A DNA stretch of 42,796 nt from Verrucomicrobiota bacterium (GCA_013140495.1 JABFSR010000088.1:1-42796); one strand, 5' to 3'; positions 32,968 to 42,033 are shown, counted from the first letter of the stretch. A program made the numbers and translations. The notes: a model not told the origin generated them from the sequence alone.

Positions 32968-35900
32968 TTGGCGCAGGAATCCCAGGTCCCGGCGGCAGGC
33001 GTTTTGTTCGACCGGGTCACGAAAGCTCCCGCTGTGTTGTCCCTGGCACGGCGAGTGGAGTCGGGCGGCGATTTGTTCTGCGACGCCGTGAATTCGGCAG
33101 CGCAACCATTTTTTGCGGTGTTGCTGCGGCATCTTTTTCCGACACGCCCAATAGTCATTGTCACCGATACGCTCAAGACGCAGGAAAGTTTTCACCAAGA
33201 CATCGCGACATGGTTGACATCAAAATCCGGAGTCCACGGTCCGGAGTCCACAGTCCGGAGTCCACAGTCTGATGCCGCGCCAACTTCCATCCTCCATCCT
33301 GCATCCTCGCTTCTGTTCTATCCCGCGTGGGAAATCCTCCCGCACGAGGGGAAGCTTCCACCTGCTGATGTGATCAGTGACCGGCTTGAAACCCTGCTCG
33401 CGCTTGGGAAAACCCCGGAAGTCGGGAGACGGAACCCGGAACTTGTAGTCACCAACGTCACCGCGCTGCTGCAAAAGACTTTTCCGCCGGATGCTTTGAA
33501 AGCTCGTACCCGTGGGCTGGCTCGTGGTGATCGCGCCAATCCTTTGGATCTTGTGGAGTGGCTTGAAGAACAGGGTTACGAACCTGAGGCTCAGGTCACA
33601 CAGAAAGGCGACATCGCCATGCGCGGCGGGATCGTGGATGTGTTTCCTCCCACGAGCCCGTGGCCTGTGCGGCTGGAGTTCTTTGGAGACGAATTGGAAT
33701 CATTGCGGGAGTTTGATCCGGTCACGCAGGTGTCACGCGGTGAAATCACAAATCTCGTTCTGTCCCCGGCAGGTGAACTTGGGATTCTAAAAAAGGTGTC
33801 AAGTGCGAGGTGTCAAGTGTCAGGAGACGAACGCCCGGAAAACCTGACACCTGCCACGCTGCACCTCGCACCACTTCTCGCCCACCTGTCGCCCGAAACC
33901 ATTTTTCTTTTTTGTGAACCGGAGTTGCTTGCCATCCGGGCGGAGGAATATGCAGCCCAGATTCCGTCCGGCGATCCATACTACATCGCATGGAACCTAT
34001 TTTGTGCCGACATCACAGCACGCGGCATGACGTGTATCGAGGTGACTGGCGAAGGCGATCCAGCCGATGCGACGATGTTCGCCTCGTTGGATGCGTTTCG
34101 TCCGATTGCTGAACGGGCACCCGAATTACAGGTGGCTGAGGCGCAGCGCAAAGAGTTTTTCGAGCAGATTCATCGCTGGCTTCGACAGAATTACGCCGTT
34201 CATGTGTTCTGCAATAACGAGGGTGAACGGGAGCGATTCAATGAAGTATGGGCGGAATCACGGCCAGATCCACAGTCTGGAGTCCACAGTCCGGAGTCAG
34301 GCGCGAACGAGCGACTCGGGACTTTGGACTCGGGACTCAGAACTGAGGTCGGTTCACTGGCGCGCGGATTCATTTGCGATGAAGCTAAGCTGGTTGTCAT
34401 CACCGATGCCGAAATTTTTGGACGCTACAAGGTTCAACGACCGCGCAGGCTGAAGTCGCCACACGCGGCGGCGATGCGTTCGGCCTTGGAAATTGATTTC
34501 GCCGACCTGGAGGAAGGCGATCTTGTCGTGCATCTGCAACACGGCATCGGGAGATACCTTGGCCTGAAAAACCTGCCGACATCGGCTCGAAACTCTTCTG
34601 CCGCTGGTTTGTCACCGGAGTCCGGCACGGAATGTCTGGTGATCGAATACGCGCCCGGCGAACCTGGCAATGATCCTCCAAAACTTTACGTTCCAGTCAG
34701 CGAGGCGCATCTGGTTAGCAAATATGTTGGTGCGGGCAAGGTGCGTCCGCCGCTCAATACGCTCGGCGGCACGCGTTGGGCCAGGGCGAAGGAGCAGACC
34801 GAAAAGGCCGTACGCGACATTGCTGCGGAGATGTTGCGCATACAGGCTGTGCGTGAATCCCAGCCAGGCTACGCGTGCAAGCCGGACGTGCCGTGGCAGC
34901 GCGAATTTGAGAGTGCCTTCGTCTATGAGGAAACACCGGACCAGCTCAAGGCCATCGGCGAAACCAAGTCCGACATGGAGCGCCCCAAGCCGATGGACCG
35001 TCTGATTTGCGGCGACGTTGGTTTCGGCAAAACGGAAGTGGCGATACGTGCTGCGTTCAAGGCCGTGATGGACGGCAAACAGGTTGCCGTGCTCGTCCCG
35101 ACGACAGTGCTGGCGCAACAACACTTCAACAATTTCCGCGAGCGCATGGCCGACTACCCGATCCGGGTTGAGGTGTTGTCGCGGTTTCGCACCAAGCGCG
35201 AACAACAACGCGTGGTTGCCGATCTTGCTGCGGGCGCGGTGGACATCGTCATCGGAACACATCGGCTGGTGCAGGAGGATGTGGCTTTCAAGGAGCTCGG
35301 ATTGGTGGTGATTGACGAAGAGCAGCGGTTTGGTGTGCTGCACAAGGAAAAATTCAAGCGCCTGCGGACGATGGTGGACGTGCTGACGTTGAGTGCGACC
35401 CCGATCCCGCGCACGCTTTACCTAGCGCTGACGGGCGCGCGGGACATGAGCACAATTCAAACGCCGCCACACGACCGTTTGCCCGTGGAAACAGTTGCCA
35501 CGCATTATGACGAGCGGCTCATTCGCGACGCAATCCAACGCGAGATCAACCGCGGTGGTCAGGTTTTTTTCCTGCACAATCGCGTGACAACGATTCACAC
35601 GATGGAGACAACACTGCGCAAGCTTGTACCGAACGCGCGCATCGTTGTCGGGCACGGACAGATGAACGCGGACGATCTGGAAGAGGTGATGGCGAAGTTT
35701 GTGAATGGCGAGGCGGATGTGCTGCTTTCAACAACGATTATCGAAAGTGGACTCGATATTCCGAACGCGAATACGATCATCATTGATCGCGCGGATCGGT
35801 TTGGATTGAGCGAGCTGTATCAGTTGCGCGGTCGCGTGGGCCGTTACAAGCACCAAGCCTACGCGTATTTGCTGCTACCCCGGCACGCGCGCCTGCTTAC

Positions 35901-36609
35901 GGACGTGCGCAAACGCATCAGCGCGATGAAGCAATACTCCACGCTCGGAAGCGGATTCAAAATTGCCATGCGCGATCTTGAAATTCGCGGTGCGGGAAAT
36001 CTTCTCGGTTCGGAACAGAGCGGGCATATCACCGCAGTAGGCTTCGAACTTTATTGCCAGTTGTTGAAGCGCAGTGTCGGCGCGCTTAAGGGAGAGAAAG
36101 TCAAGGTGCGGACTGAAGTGGCTTTGCGATTGGATTTTCTCGATTTGAATCCGCAGTCGGAAGAAGTCAGTAGTGAGTGGTCAGTGGTCGGTAGCCAGGC
36201 GTCCGAACGCCAGACCGCACACAAACAGAGAGCTACTGACTACGGACTATTGACTACGGACTCCCACGCAGCACTGCCTCACTCATACGTTCCCGAACCC
36301 CAACACCGCATCGAAATCTACCGCAAACTTGCGCAGGCAACCGACAAGTCACAGTTGGAATCCTTGGAGCGGGAACTGCGGGATCGTTTCGGTCCCCCGC
36401 CATCGTCGGTGAAACTGCTGCTGGCTGTGACAGAGTTGAAAATCATCGCAGGCGAAAAGTTCGTGACCATCATCGAGGTGGAGCAGGACAAATTGAAAAT
36501 TACGCGTCACGGAGATTTCGTAACACTCGGCGGCAAGTTCCCGCGCCTGACGAAGAAGACCGTCGAGGCGCGTGTGAAGGAGATCAAGAAGGTCCTCCTG
36601 GCCCTCTGA
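32968..36609 (+). CDS. mfd: Transcription-repair coupling factor
   Basis: A 1213-aa DNA translocase that removes stalled RNA polymerase and recruits UvrA. UvrB-like domains fill about 1-430. The RNA-polymerase-interacting domain lies at about 500-600 (DLEEGDLVVHLQHGIGRYLG ... YVPVSEAHLVSKYVG). The helicase core has Walker A GDVGFGKTEVAIRA (about 679-692), VIDEEQRFGV, SATPIPRTLYLALTGARDMS and SGLDIPNANTIIIDRADRFG. A TRCF C-terminal domain closes the protein. The TTG at 32968 is the first plausible start; CTG codons or a TTG-poor lead to 32935 give alternatives. Four in-frame repeats (residues about 87-101, 276-302, 434-459, 1066-1100) lie in linkers between domains, making it longer than usual (about 1150 aa). 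Confidence 0.95.
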   Translation: MAQESQVPAAGVLFDRVTKAPAVLSLARRVESGGDLFCDAVNSAAQPFFAVLLRHLFPTRPIVIVTDTLKTQESFHQDIATWLTSKSGVHGPESTVRSPQSDAAPTSILHPASSLLFYPAWEILPHEGKLPPADVISDRLETLLALGKTPEVGRRNPELVVTNVTALLQKTFPPDALKARTRGLARGDRANPLDLVEWLEEQGYEPEAQVTQKGDIAMRGGIVDVFPPTSPWPVRLEFFGDELESLREFDPVTQVSRGEITNLVLSPAGELGILKKVSSARCQVSGDERPENLTPATLHLAPLLAHLSPETIFLFCEPELLAIRAEEYAAQIPSGDPYYIAWNLFCADITARGMTCIEVTGEGDPADATMFASLDAFRPIAERAPELQVAEAQRKEFFEQIHRWLRQNYAVHVFCNNEGERERFNEVWAESRPDPQSGVHSPESGANERLGTLDSGLRTEVGSLARGFICDEAKLVVITDAEIFGRYKVQRPRRLKSPHAAAMRSALEIDFADLEEGDLVVHLQHGIGRYLGLKNLPTSARNSSAAGLSPESGTECLVIEYAPGEPGNDPPKLYVPVSEAHLVSKYVGAGKVRPPLNTLGGTRWARAKEQTEKAVRDIAAEMLRIQAVRESQPGYACKPDVPWQREFESAFVYEETPDQLKAIGETKSDMERPKPMDRLICGDVGFGKTEVAIRAAFKAVMDGKQVAVLVPTTVLAQQHFNNFRERMADYPIRVEVLSRFRTKREQQRVVADLAAGAVDIVIGTHRLVQEDVAFKELGLVVIDEEQRFGVLHKEKFKRLRTMVDVLTLSATPIPRTLYLALTGARDMSTIQTPPHDRLPVETVATHYDERLIRDAIQREINRGGQVFFLHNRVTTIHTMETTLRKLVPNARIVVGHGQMNADDLEEVMAKFVNGEADVLLSTTIIESGLDIPNANTIIIDRADRFGLSELYQLRGRVGRYKHQAYAYLLLPRHARLLTDVRKRISAMKQYSTLGSGFKIAMRDLEIRGAGNLLGSEQSGHITAVGFELYCQLLKRSVGALKGEKVKVRTEVALRLDFLDLNPQSEEVSSEWSVVGSQASERQTAHKQRATDYGLLTTDSHAALPHSYVPEPQHRIEIYRKLAQATDKSQLESLERELRDRFGPPPSSVKLLLAVTELKIIAGEKFVTIIEVEQDKLKITRHGDFVTLGGKFPRLTKKTVEARVKEIKKVLLAL
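33226..33269. repeat. Tandem TCCGGAGTCCAC(A/G)G units inside mfd
   Basis: About three copies of a 14-base unit (TCCGGAGTCCACGG, then CCGGAGTCCACAGT twice) are translated as SGVHGPESTVRSPQS. Because 14 is not a multiple of three, each copy is read in a different frame of the unit, yet no stop arises. The related CATCC.CCATCCTGCATCC run (33287-33306) follows. Kin of the 34269 insert. Confidence 0.8.
33793..33872. repeat. Imperfect palindrome GGTGTCAAGTG ... CACCTCGCACC inside mfd
   Basis: GTGCGAGGTGTCAAGTGTCAGG (33802-33823, split after 20) faces CCTGACACCTG (33843) and GCACCTCGCACC (33861-33872). Read in frame as VSSARCQVSGDERPENLT and PATLHLAPL. The same words recur at 30306 in the luxE-like gene. 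Confidence 0.8.
34269..34344. repeat. CCACAGTCTGGAGTCCACAG / GACTCGGGACTTTGGACTC palindrome inside mfd
   Basis: CCACAGTCTGGAGTCCACAG then TCCGGAGTC forms the left side; GACTCGGGACTTTGGACTCG and GGACTCAG form the right. It uses the same words as the 33226 insert and is read as PQSGVHSPESGANERLGTLD. Confidence 0.8.
36165..36265. repeat. AGTCAGTAGTGAGTGGTCAG / CTACTGACTACGGACTATTG palindrome inside mfd
   Basis: The left part (36165-36193) has AGTGGTCAGTGGTCGGTAG and the right part (36233-36263) has CTACTGACTACGGAC twice with changes. The mfd frame reads SSEWSVVGSQASERQTAHKQ, then RATDYGLLTTDS. The words match the inverted repeat at 27351. Confidence 0.8.
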
Positions 36610-36621
36610 ACATCAAATTGG

Positions 36622-37950
36622 CTACCTGCGAGCTCCGAGGTGCAGCCCTGAAAGCTCGATGGTTTCCACGATCATGTTCGTGGTGCGTTCCACCGCTCCG
36701 AGATTTTCCTTCACCACTCTGCGGGCGTTGACGCCGAGTTCCTCGCAACGTGACGGATTTGAAAGAAGATCAGCCAGAGCCGTTTCAAGTCCGGCAGCAT
36801 CGCGCACCTGGATGGCGGCGTCATTTGAGACGAAATTGTGCGCGGCCTCGGCAAAGTTCTGCATGTTCGGTCCAAACAACACGGGCTTGCCGAGCGCGCC
36901 CGGTTCAATGGGGTTCTGTCCGCCCTCGGCGGTGAGGCTTTTGCCCACGAACACCACTGTCGCATGTTCGTAGAAGTGGCGAAGCTCGCCGGTGGTATTG
37001 ACGAGCAGGCACTGAATCTCATCGCGGCCGAGTTGTTTCTGAGATGACACATCGGAACGGGTGATGAATTTCAATCCGGCGGATTGAAGGTCGCGGCTGA
37101 CATCTCTTGCCCGTTCCATGTGACGCGGCACAAGGACAAGGAACAGTTTCGGAAAGCGCGCCTTCAAACGCAGGAACATCGCCGCCAACAACGCCTCCTC
37201 GCCCGCGTGCGTGCTGCCACAGACGAGCAATTGCGCGTCGGTGGGGACGCCGAGCTGGGCCAGCATGGCAGGGACATTGATCGAAGTGCGTTCGTCGAGT
37301 TTGGCCGCGTCGAATTTCAGACTGCCCACCACGCGCACCACCTCGGGACGGCAGCCAAGTTCAATGAGGCGTTTTGCATCCGCGTCGTTCTGCGCGCCGA
37401 TGCCGGTGAACGACGCAAACAACGGGCGGAACAGGAAACCAAATCGCCTGTAACCGCGGTGCGAACGCTCCGAGAGCCGTGCATTTACGAGGAAGATCGG
37501 AATGTTCAATGCGTTCGCGCGCCAGATGAAGTTCGGCCAGATTTCTGCCTCCACGAGAACAATGGCCTTGGGCGAGACGGTCGCCATGGCGCGTGAGACG
37601 TAATGTCGGCGGTCAATGGGGTAGTAGATTTTGGTGACGTGCGTGGGCAGCTTGGATTTGAGTTCGCCCATGCCGGTGGTCGTGGTGGTGGAGACAACGA
37701 TCTTGGCGTTTGGCAGGCGGCGTTCGATTGCGCGGATGAGATGGGTGCAGACGTTGACCTCTCCGACGCTGACTGCATGCAGCCAGATGCTCTGGCGGTT
37801 GGTCAGCGCCTGTTTGATCCTCGGGTCATGCTGGCCAAAGCGTTCGGAAAATCCCTTGAGCCAGTTCCCGCGCCGGCACATCCGGAAGAAATAGTAGGGC
37901 GACGACAGGAAAAAAAAGATCGTGAACAGTATGTTGTAAATCGTCCTCAC
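36622..37950 (-). CDS. waaA: 3-deoxy-D-manno-octulosonic acid transferase (Kdo transferase)
   Basis: A 442-aa inner-membrane-associated enzyme (GT30 family) that adds Kdo to lipid A precursors, the first sugar step of LPS core synthesis. A hydrophobic N-terminal anchor (residues 7-22, ILFTIFFFLSSPYYFF) is followed by SIWLHAVSVGEVN (about 54-66) with the catalytic glutamate, and STTTTTGMGE, VLVEAEIWPNFIW. The C-terminal half contains VFVGKSLTAEGGQNPIEPGA (donor-binding loop) and GKPVLFGPNMQNF. The start is GTG 37950. It converges with mfd 12 bases away and lies downstream of the EF-hand gene's terminator, so it has its own promoter. It shows that this organism makes Kdo-type LPS. Confidence 0.93.
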   Translation of the reverse strand: MRTIYNILFTIFFFLSSPYYFFRMCRRGNWLKGFSERFGQHDPRIKQALTNRQSIWLHAVSVGEVNVCTHLIRAIERRLPNAKIVVSTTTTTGMGELKSKLPTHVTKIYYPIDRRHYVSRAMATVSPKAIVLVEAEIWPNFIWRANALNIPIFLVNARLSERSHRGYRRFGFLFRPLFASFTGIGAQNDADAKRLIELGCRPEVVRVVGSLKFDAAKLDERTSINVPAMLAQLGVPTDAQLLVCGSTHAGEEALLAAMFLRLKARFPKLFLVLVPRHMERARDVSRDLQSAGLKFITRSDVSSQKQLGRDEIQCLLVNTTGELRHFYEHATVVFVGKSLTAEGGQNPIEPGALGKPVLFGPNMQNFAEAAHNFVSNDAAIQVRDAAGLETALADLLSNPSRCEELGVNARRVVKENLGAVERTTNMIVETIELSGLHLGARR

Positions 37951-38042
37951 CAGAAATGGTCTTCCAAATTGTCAGGAATCTTCCGCGAACCACGGAGCGC
38001 CGTAAAGAAAATCTTCCAAACCATTCAGGGCGCATGACAGAA

Positions 38043-38070
38043 AAAGCCCGGACAGCAATGTCCGGGCTTT
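38043..38070 (-). terminator. Intrinsic terminator after the EF-hand gene
   Basis: AAAGCCCGGACA - GCAA - TGTCCGGGCTTT is a perfect 12-base stem with a four-base loop, followed on the minus strand by more T bases. It lies 24 bases below the stop of the EF-hand membrane protein gene. Confidence 0.88.
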
Positions 38071-38093
38071 GTGTCAGATTATCCGTCGCGAAA

Positions 38094-40319
38094 TTACTTC
38101 GCAGGTTCAGCGGGTTTGGCGGCAGCGGCTTTTTCGGCAGCAGCCTTGGCATCCTCAACCGACAAAGGCTTCGGCGGTCTCGGATCACCCAATCGCCCGT
38201 TGGTCCATTCGTTGATGTAGCCGAGCTTGTTCAGCACTGCGCACACTATGATCAGAAACACGGCGACAACAATGATTTTGGGCCACGGACTTTTCTTCTC
38301 CGCGTAGGGATCAACCAAATCGCGTTGCGAGCCAGCCGGGAGCATGGCGATTCCGGTCAGCGAACGACCGAACGGAACGTTTACCTTGGCCTTGGCATTC
38401 ACAGCCCAACCATTGGCATCCAAGATCGGACCCAGATTGCGGCGGCGCAACTTGAGCCAAGCAATGATGACGGAGGGCAAGGAGATGGCCAGGATGATGG
38501 CGAGGAAGGCGAGAGGTATCTGCCACCAAGCAAGACCAAGAATCTTCCCGAAGATGGCTCCCAACGCGCCAAGCAACGTAGTTAAAACCAATCCGATGGC
38601 CGCCAACGTGCCGGTGTCTATTTTCTTGGGTTCGACGGGCTTCTTGTCCGCGTTTGCAGTAGCTTCAGCGGTGGAAGCCAGTTTGGCATTGGCCTCGGCA
38701 TCCGCAGCTGCGGCACGCTTGGCAACCTGCTCTTCAATCATCCGCACCAGCTTCTTGTAAGGAGCGAAGAACGCCTGACGGATGCTGATCGGGTTGTCAA
38801 TGATCTTGGTGATCGTTGCATCCCAGTCTTGATTCTTGCGGTCGTAGAAAATTCCGTTGCGCCCGACCATAAGATTGTCAGAGTCGCCATCTGTGAACGC
38901 TGCGACAATATGACGTTTCTCACTCGTGCCTTTGCGAACAAGGTCACAGTACGCGAGATAAGTCCCGGCAAGACCAGCCATCGTTGCGTGTTTGCCGGCA
39001 TCTTCGACGGGCAAGGTGAGTTCACAACTGCGCTGATCCAGGTACAAAGTCCCAGCCTGAAAGATCGCCGGCTCGCCACGATCGTAAAAATCTTTGAAGC
39101 TGACGAAGTTGATGCAGAGCGTGTGCAGGTCGCGCACGAAACGGCAAAGCTTCTCGACGTTCGCAATCGAGGTAGCCTCGGGTTCGAGTGCCTTGTCCTT
39201 GGCGATAAGCGCTGCGATGGTTTCCTTCGCCTTGCCGCTGAGGATTTCGCGGACGCGTTTGATGCCGAGCTTCTCAACTGCCGCACCTGCCTTGCCTGCA
39301 TTCCAGCACTCGAACGCGCCGAGCCTGGCCAACAGGGTGGTCCAGTCGGCTTCGGTCAATTCACTCTTGTCGCCGAGCAAAGGCTTCACGGCGTTGGCGT
39401 GCAATGCGGCAACGGCGGCGGCGTGGGCTGGATTGATCGCGCCCTTGAGTGGCAAAGCTTTTCCAGCGCCGACCTGTGCGAGAGGGAAGCCGGCGATTTC
39501 CGCAGCGGTGATGCTCATGTCCTTGGCGGCGACGGCGAGGTATTCCTCCTCTTTGCGATTGAGCAACGCAACGGCGCGCGGATCAAACGCAGCCAGACGG
39601 CAACGGCCAAAGAAATCGTCCACCTTGGTTTTGATTGCCCGGACTGCTGCTGCTGCTGCTGCTGTGGCGTCACCGGCAGGAAGAATGTTCGCCTTGTCGG
39701 CGTCGGCTTTTTTGTTCCAGTCTTCGAACGCAACACACTCTGCGAAGAACGCGTCAGCCTTGGCCTGATCAATGCCCGCCTTGCCTGAACGATCATTCAC
39801 CGTGCCCAAACACGCGGCGATGTCCGCAATGACAGACTTGGCGGCGTCGTCGCTGGCGGACTCGGCGATGATCACGCCGTCGCCGTTGAAAGTGGTGTTG
39901 ACGAAAATCTTGTTCGCGTCCGAAGCGTCGGAAACGGAAATAGCGGAGGCATCCTTCTTGCCGAGGTTTGCGCAAATCTGTCTTGCCGAGGCGAGGAGTT
40001 GTTTGCCTTCGGGTGTGGCTTCGCTGATGGACGAGAATTCAACGGCGTTCCCGCCTTTGACGAGGTCGTCGGGATTCTTGAGCATCGAGCCGGCCCATTT
40101 GACGGCGGAAATGAGTTCAGGCGCGCGGATGCGACCATCCTTGTCGGTGTCAATCAATGCGGCGGTCTTGGAACAGAACTCCAGTCCGGTGGTGGGGCAG
40201 GCAAGCGCGACCCAGAGTTTCTGGTCGAGCTTGTCGAGGTTCATCAGGTCGGCGCCGGTTTCGAGTTTGACCTGGTCAAAGCCGCCGGCCCGGAAGAATT
40301 TCCATGCGTGTGTGCTCAT
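38094..40319 (-). CDS. EF-hand membrane protein of unknown function
   Basis: A 741-aa protein. Near the start (about residues 56-68) DTDKDGRIRAPEL is a canonical EF-hand calcium-binding loop. The main body (about 70-540) is alanine-rich and mostly helical with no recognised domain. A charged alanine-rich stretch comes before two membrane helices (about 598-650: LAAIGLVLTTLLGALGAIFG, then WWQIPLAFLAIILAISLPSVIIAW, split here) and one more at about 692-711 (IIVVAVFLIIVCAVL). The tail is rich in A, K, P. I recall similar proteins in Planctomycetes and Verrucomicrobia, all uncharacterised. It is a stand-alone gene between two terminators. An alanine run comes from a short GCAGCA microsatellite (39640-39665). 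Confidence 0.7.
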   Translation of the reverse strand: MSTHAWKFFRAGGFDQVKLETGADLMNLDKLDQKLWVALACPTTGLEFCSKTAALIDTDKDGRIRAPELISAVKWAGSMLKNPDDLVKGGNAVEFSSISEATPEGKQLLASARQICANLGKKDASAISVSDASDANKIFVNTTFNGDGVIIAESASDDAAKSVIADIAACLGTVNDRSGKAGIDQAKADAFFAECVAFEDWNKKADADKANILPAGDATAAAAAAVRAIKTKVDDFFGRCRLAAFDPRAVALLNRKEEEYLAVAAKDMSITAAEIAGFPLAQVGAGKALPLKGAINPAHAAAVAALHANAVKPLLGDKSELTEADWTTLLARLGAFECWNAGKAGAAVEKLGIKRVREILSGKAKETIAALIAKDKALEPEATSIANVEKLCRFVRDLHTLCINFVSFKDFYDRGEPAIFQAGTLYLDQRSCELTLPVEDAGKHATMAGLAGTYLAYCDLVRKGTSEKRHIVAAFTDGDSDNLMVGRNGIFYDRKNQDWDATITKIIDNPISIRQAFFAPYKKLVRMIEEQVAKRAAAADAEANAKLASTAEATANADKKPVEPKKIDTGTLAAIGLVLTTLLGALGAIFGKILGLAWWQIPLAFLAIILAISLPSVIIAWLKLRRRNLGPILDANGWAVNAKAKVNVPFGRSLTGIAMLPAGSQRDLVDPYAEKKSPWPKIIVVAVFLIIVCAVLNKLGYINEWTNGRLGDPRPPKPLSVEDAKAAAEKAAAAKPAEPAK

Positions 40320-40356
40320 GTGAATCGTTTTGTTTTTTGGGTTGGTTGTTTTGACA

Positions 40357-40387
40357 AAAAAGGCCGGCAGGTTTTGCGCAACCTGCC
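40357..40387 (-). terminator. Intrinsic terminator after the OmcB-like gene
   Basis: On the minus strand GGCAGGTT - GCGCAA - AACCTGCC forms an eight-base stem, then GGCC and a run of six T bases (complement of 40356-40361). It lies 18 bases below the OmcB-like stop and 38 bases above the EF-hand start, so the two genes are separate units. Confidence 0.8.
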
Positions 40388-40404
40388 AGCTCCTGGTTCA
40401 AATC

Positions 40405-42033
40405 CTAGTAAACTGCGGTGCTCTCTTCAGCTTCCACCGGTGTCTTCAACTCGTCGCAGGTCAGGATAATTTTGTTGCGCGAGTCGCCGGCTTTTATGCC
40501 TTTGACCTTGATCGTGTACGTCACCGCCTGCTTCGGCGCAATGCTCGAAACAACCGGGAAGTTCACATTCTGCCTGGTCACTGTGCCCGCAGACGAACTG
40601 ATGGGCTGGGTCAACGCGTCATACACCGCGACAACCTTCACGTTGTGGATGTCCGCGAAGCCCTGGTTGGTGACCTTGACCGTGTAGGTTGTGGATTCAC
40701 CAACTTGAATCGGGTCCGGATCATCCGACTTCTCCAGCAACACAGCCGGAATGCCCTTCCAAAGCGTGCATGCCTTGGCGGAATCGCTCAGGCCACCCAC
40801 GCTCGCTGTGACGGAGTTGCAATGTGTGCCTGCTATCTTCGAATCGAGCTTGATGGTGCCCGTCCATTTTGCTCCTGGTTTCAATTCAGTAATCGTCCAC
40901 GTCGCCTTGTTGCCGGAAGGTTTCCCGCTCGGCGCGGCAACAATGCTGGTCTCGTAAGGAGCAGTATCAATGACCACGACATTGTTCAAAACAGTGTCGC
41001 CGGTGTTGCTGACTACTATTTCGTAGTCGGCACTACGACCGATGATTTGTTCCTTGGTGCCGGACTCCTCAATCTTCAGGCCGGGCTTGAGAACAATCGT
41101 GCAGGCGTCATTGCTGACCTTTCCGGCGTTGCTGCTCTCGGCGATGGCGACGTTGCAAACTTTGCCCGGGCGCGTGGTTTTGAACGTGGCAGAACCGTTC
41201 TTGGACTGGCCGGGGGCAATGTCACCAAGGTTCAACGTGACGGGTTGACCGCTCAGACCTTCCGGCACCGCGTCATTGACGACAACGTTTCGCGCAAAAG
41301 CACTGCCGGTGTTCTTCACTGTAAAATTGTAGGTCACGTTCGCACCAAGCACGGCAGTCTCGGGTCCGGTCTTGTCAATCGTGATTACAGGTTTGCCAAC
41401 AATTGTGGCGGCGCAAACGCGCGGATCGGCAGAAACAGAAGCGCAACTGGCCACCGTGCCTTCCCTGTCAGCCCGCAGAGTGACTCTGATGCGCCTGGAA
41501 TCGCCAGCATTCATGTCGCCAATCTTCCAGACCAGCGTGTTGCCATCCTGCGTTGCAGCGGGATCGCTGCTCACATAGGTCGCGTTTGTGGGAATGCTGT
41601 CGCGAACGACCACGTTCGCGGCGCAACCCTTGGCGGACAGATTCAACTCAGACGTGAAATTTGTGCCCAACGTAGCCTCGGCAGGCATCGTCTTGTTCAT
41701 CCAAATAAGTCCCGATGTCGAGTCGGAGCAACCCACCTTGGCCGGAGCAGCAGACACAGGAGCTTGTGCGGGGGCTGGCTTTGGCGCGGCGGCAGGCTTC
41801 GGCGCCGGTGTTGTCACCGGTGCAGGCCTTGCCATGCCCTTCATGAACGGCGATTTGCCGGTGTAGGATGTTCCGACTGGAACTTCAAAATCCGACCGAT
41901 ACTCCTCGTTCCACTTTGCCTGTTCATCCGCCTGAGCAAACAGGGTGGGCGCGTAAATCATTCCGGCCAGAGACATGACGACCATTGCGGCGACGAGGAA
42001 GGTATTGAGGCTGGTTTTCACGAGGGGACTCAT
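40405..42033 (-). CDS. OmcB-like surface protein with DUF11-type repeats
   Basis: A 542-aa exported protein. A signal peptide (residues about 7-34, ending TLFAQA) is followed by a proline/alanine-rich linker (68-99) and four to five beta-sandwich repeats of the DUF11 type (each with NTG/NQG and LKPG or IAPGQ turns). The C-terminal 130 residues resemble, in order, the chlamydial large cysteine-rich protein OmcB as I recall it: CTLWKGIPAV against TYWKGVA, DPDPIQVGESTTYTVKVTNQ against DPVCVGENTVYRICVTN, GIKAGDSRNKIIL against AVSAGDARGEAIL, and a final E..T..Y. It has about 12 cysteines outside the signal, fewer than OmcB. ATG 42033 is chosen because it makes a signal peptide; ATG 42114 would not. 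A disulphide-linked envelope role is inferred. The 242 bases upstream hold no recognised gene. Confidence 0.8.
   Translation of the reverse strand: MSPLVKTSLNTFLVAAMVVMSLAGMIYAPTLFAQADEQAKWNEEYRSDFEVPVGTSYTGKSPFMKGMARPAPVTTPAPKPAAAPKPAPAQAPVSAAPAKVGCSDSTSGLIWMNKTMPAEATLGTNFTSELNLSAKGCAANVVVRDSIPTNATYVSSDPAATQDGNTLVWKIGDMNAGDSRRIRVTLRADREGTVASCASVSADPRVCAATIVGKPVITIDKTGPETAVLGANVTYNFTVKNTGSAFARNVVVNDAVPEGLSGQPVTLNLGDIAPGQSKNGSATFKTTRPGKVCNVAIAESSNAGKVSNDACTIVLKPGLKIEESGTKEQIIGRSADYEIVVSNTGDTVLNNVVVIDTAPYETSIVAAPSGKPSGNKATWTITELKPGAKWTGTIKLDSKIAGTHCNSVTASVGGLSDSAKACTLWKGIPAVLLEKSDDPDPIQVGESTTYTVKVTNQGFADIHNVKVVAVYDALTQPISSSAGTVTRQNVNFPVVSSIAPKQAVTYTIKVKGIKAGDSRNKIILTCDELKTPVEAEESTAVY

Noticed and set aside
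33226..33269. Possible short CRISPR-like array
   Set aside because: The 14-base units are directly adjacent without spacers, lie inside mfd and have related palindromic copies elsewhere.
39636..39668. CTG/GCA microsatellite
   Set aside because: A short alanine run in an alanine-rich protein; no sign of a regulatory or mobile role.
40390..40410. GGTTCAAATCC, like a tRNA T-arm
   Set aside because: No acceptor stem, anticodon arm or D-arm can be folded around it; it overlaps the end of the OmcB-like gene and the terminator region.
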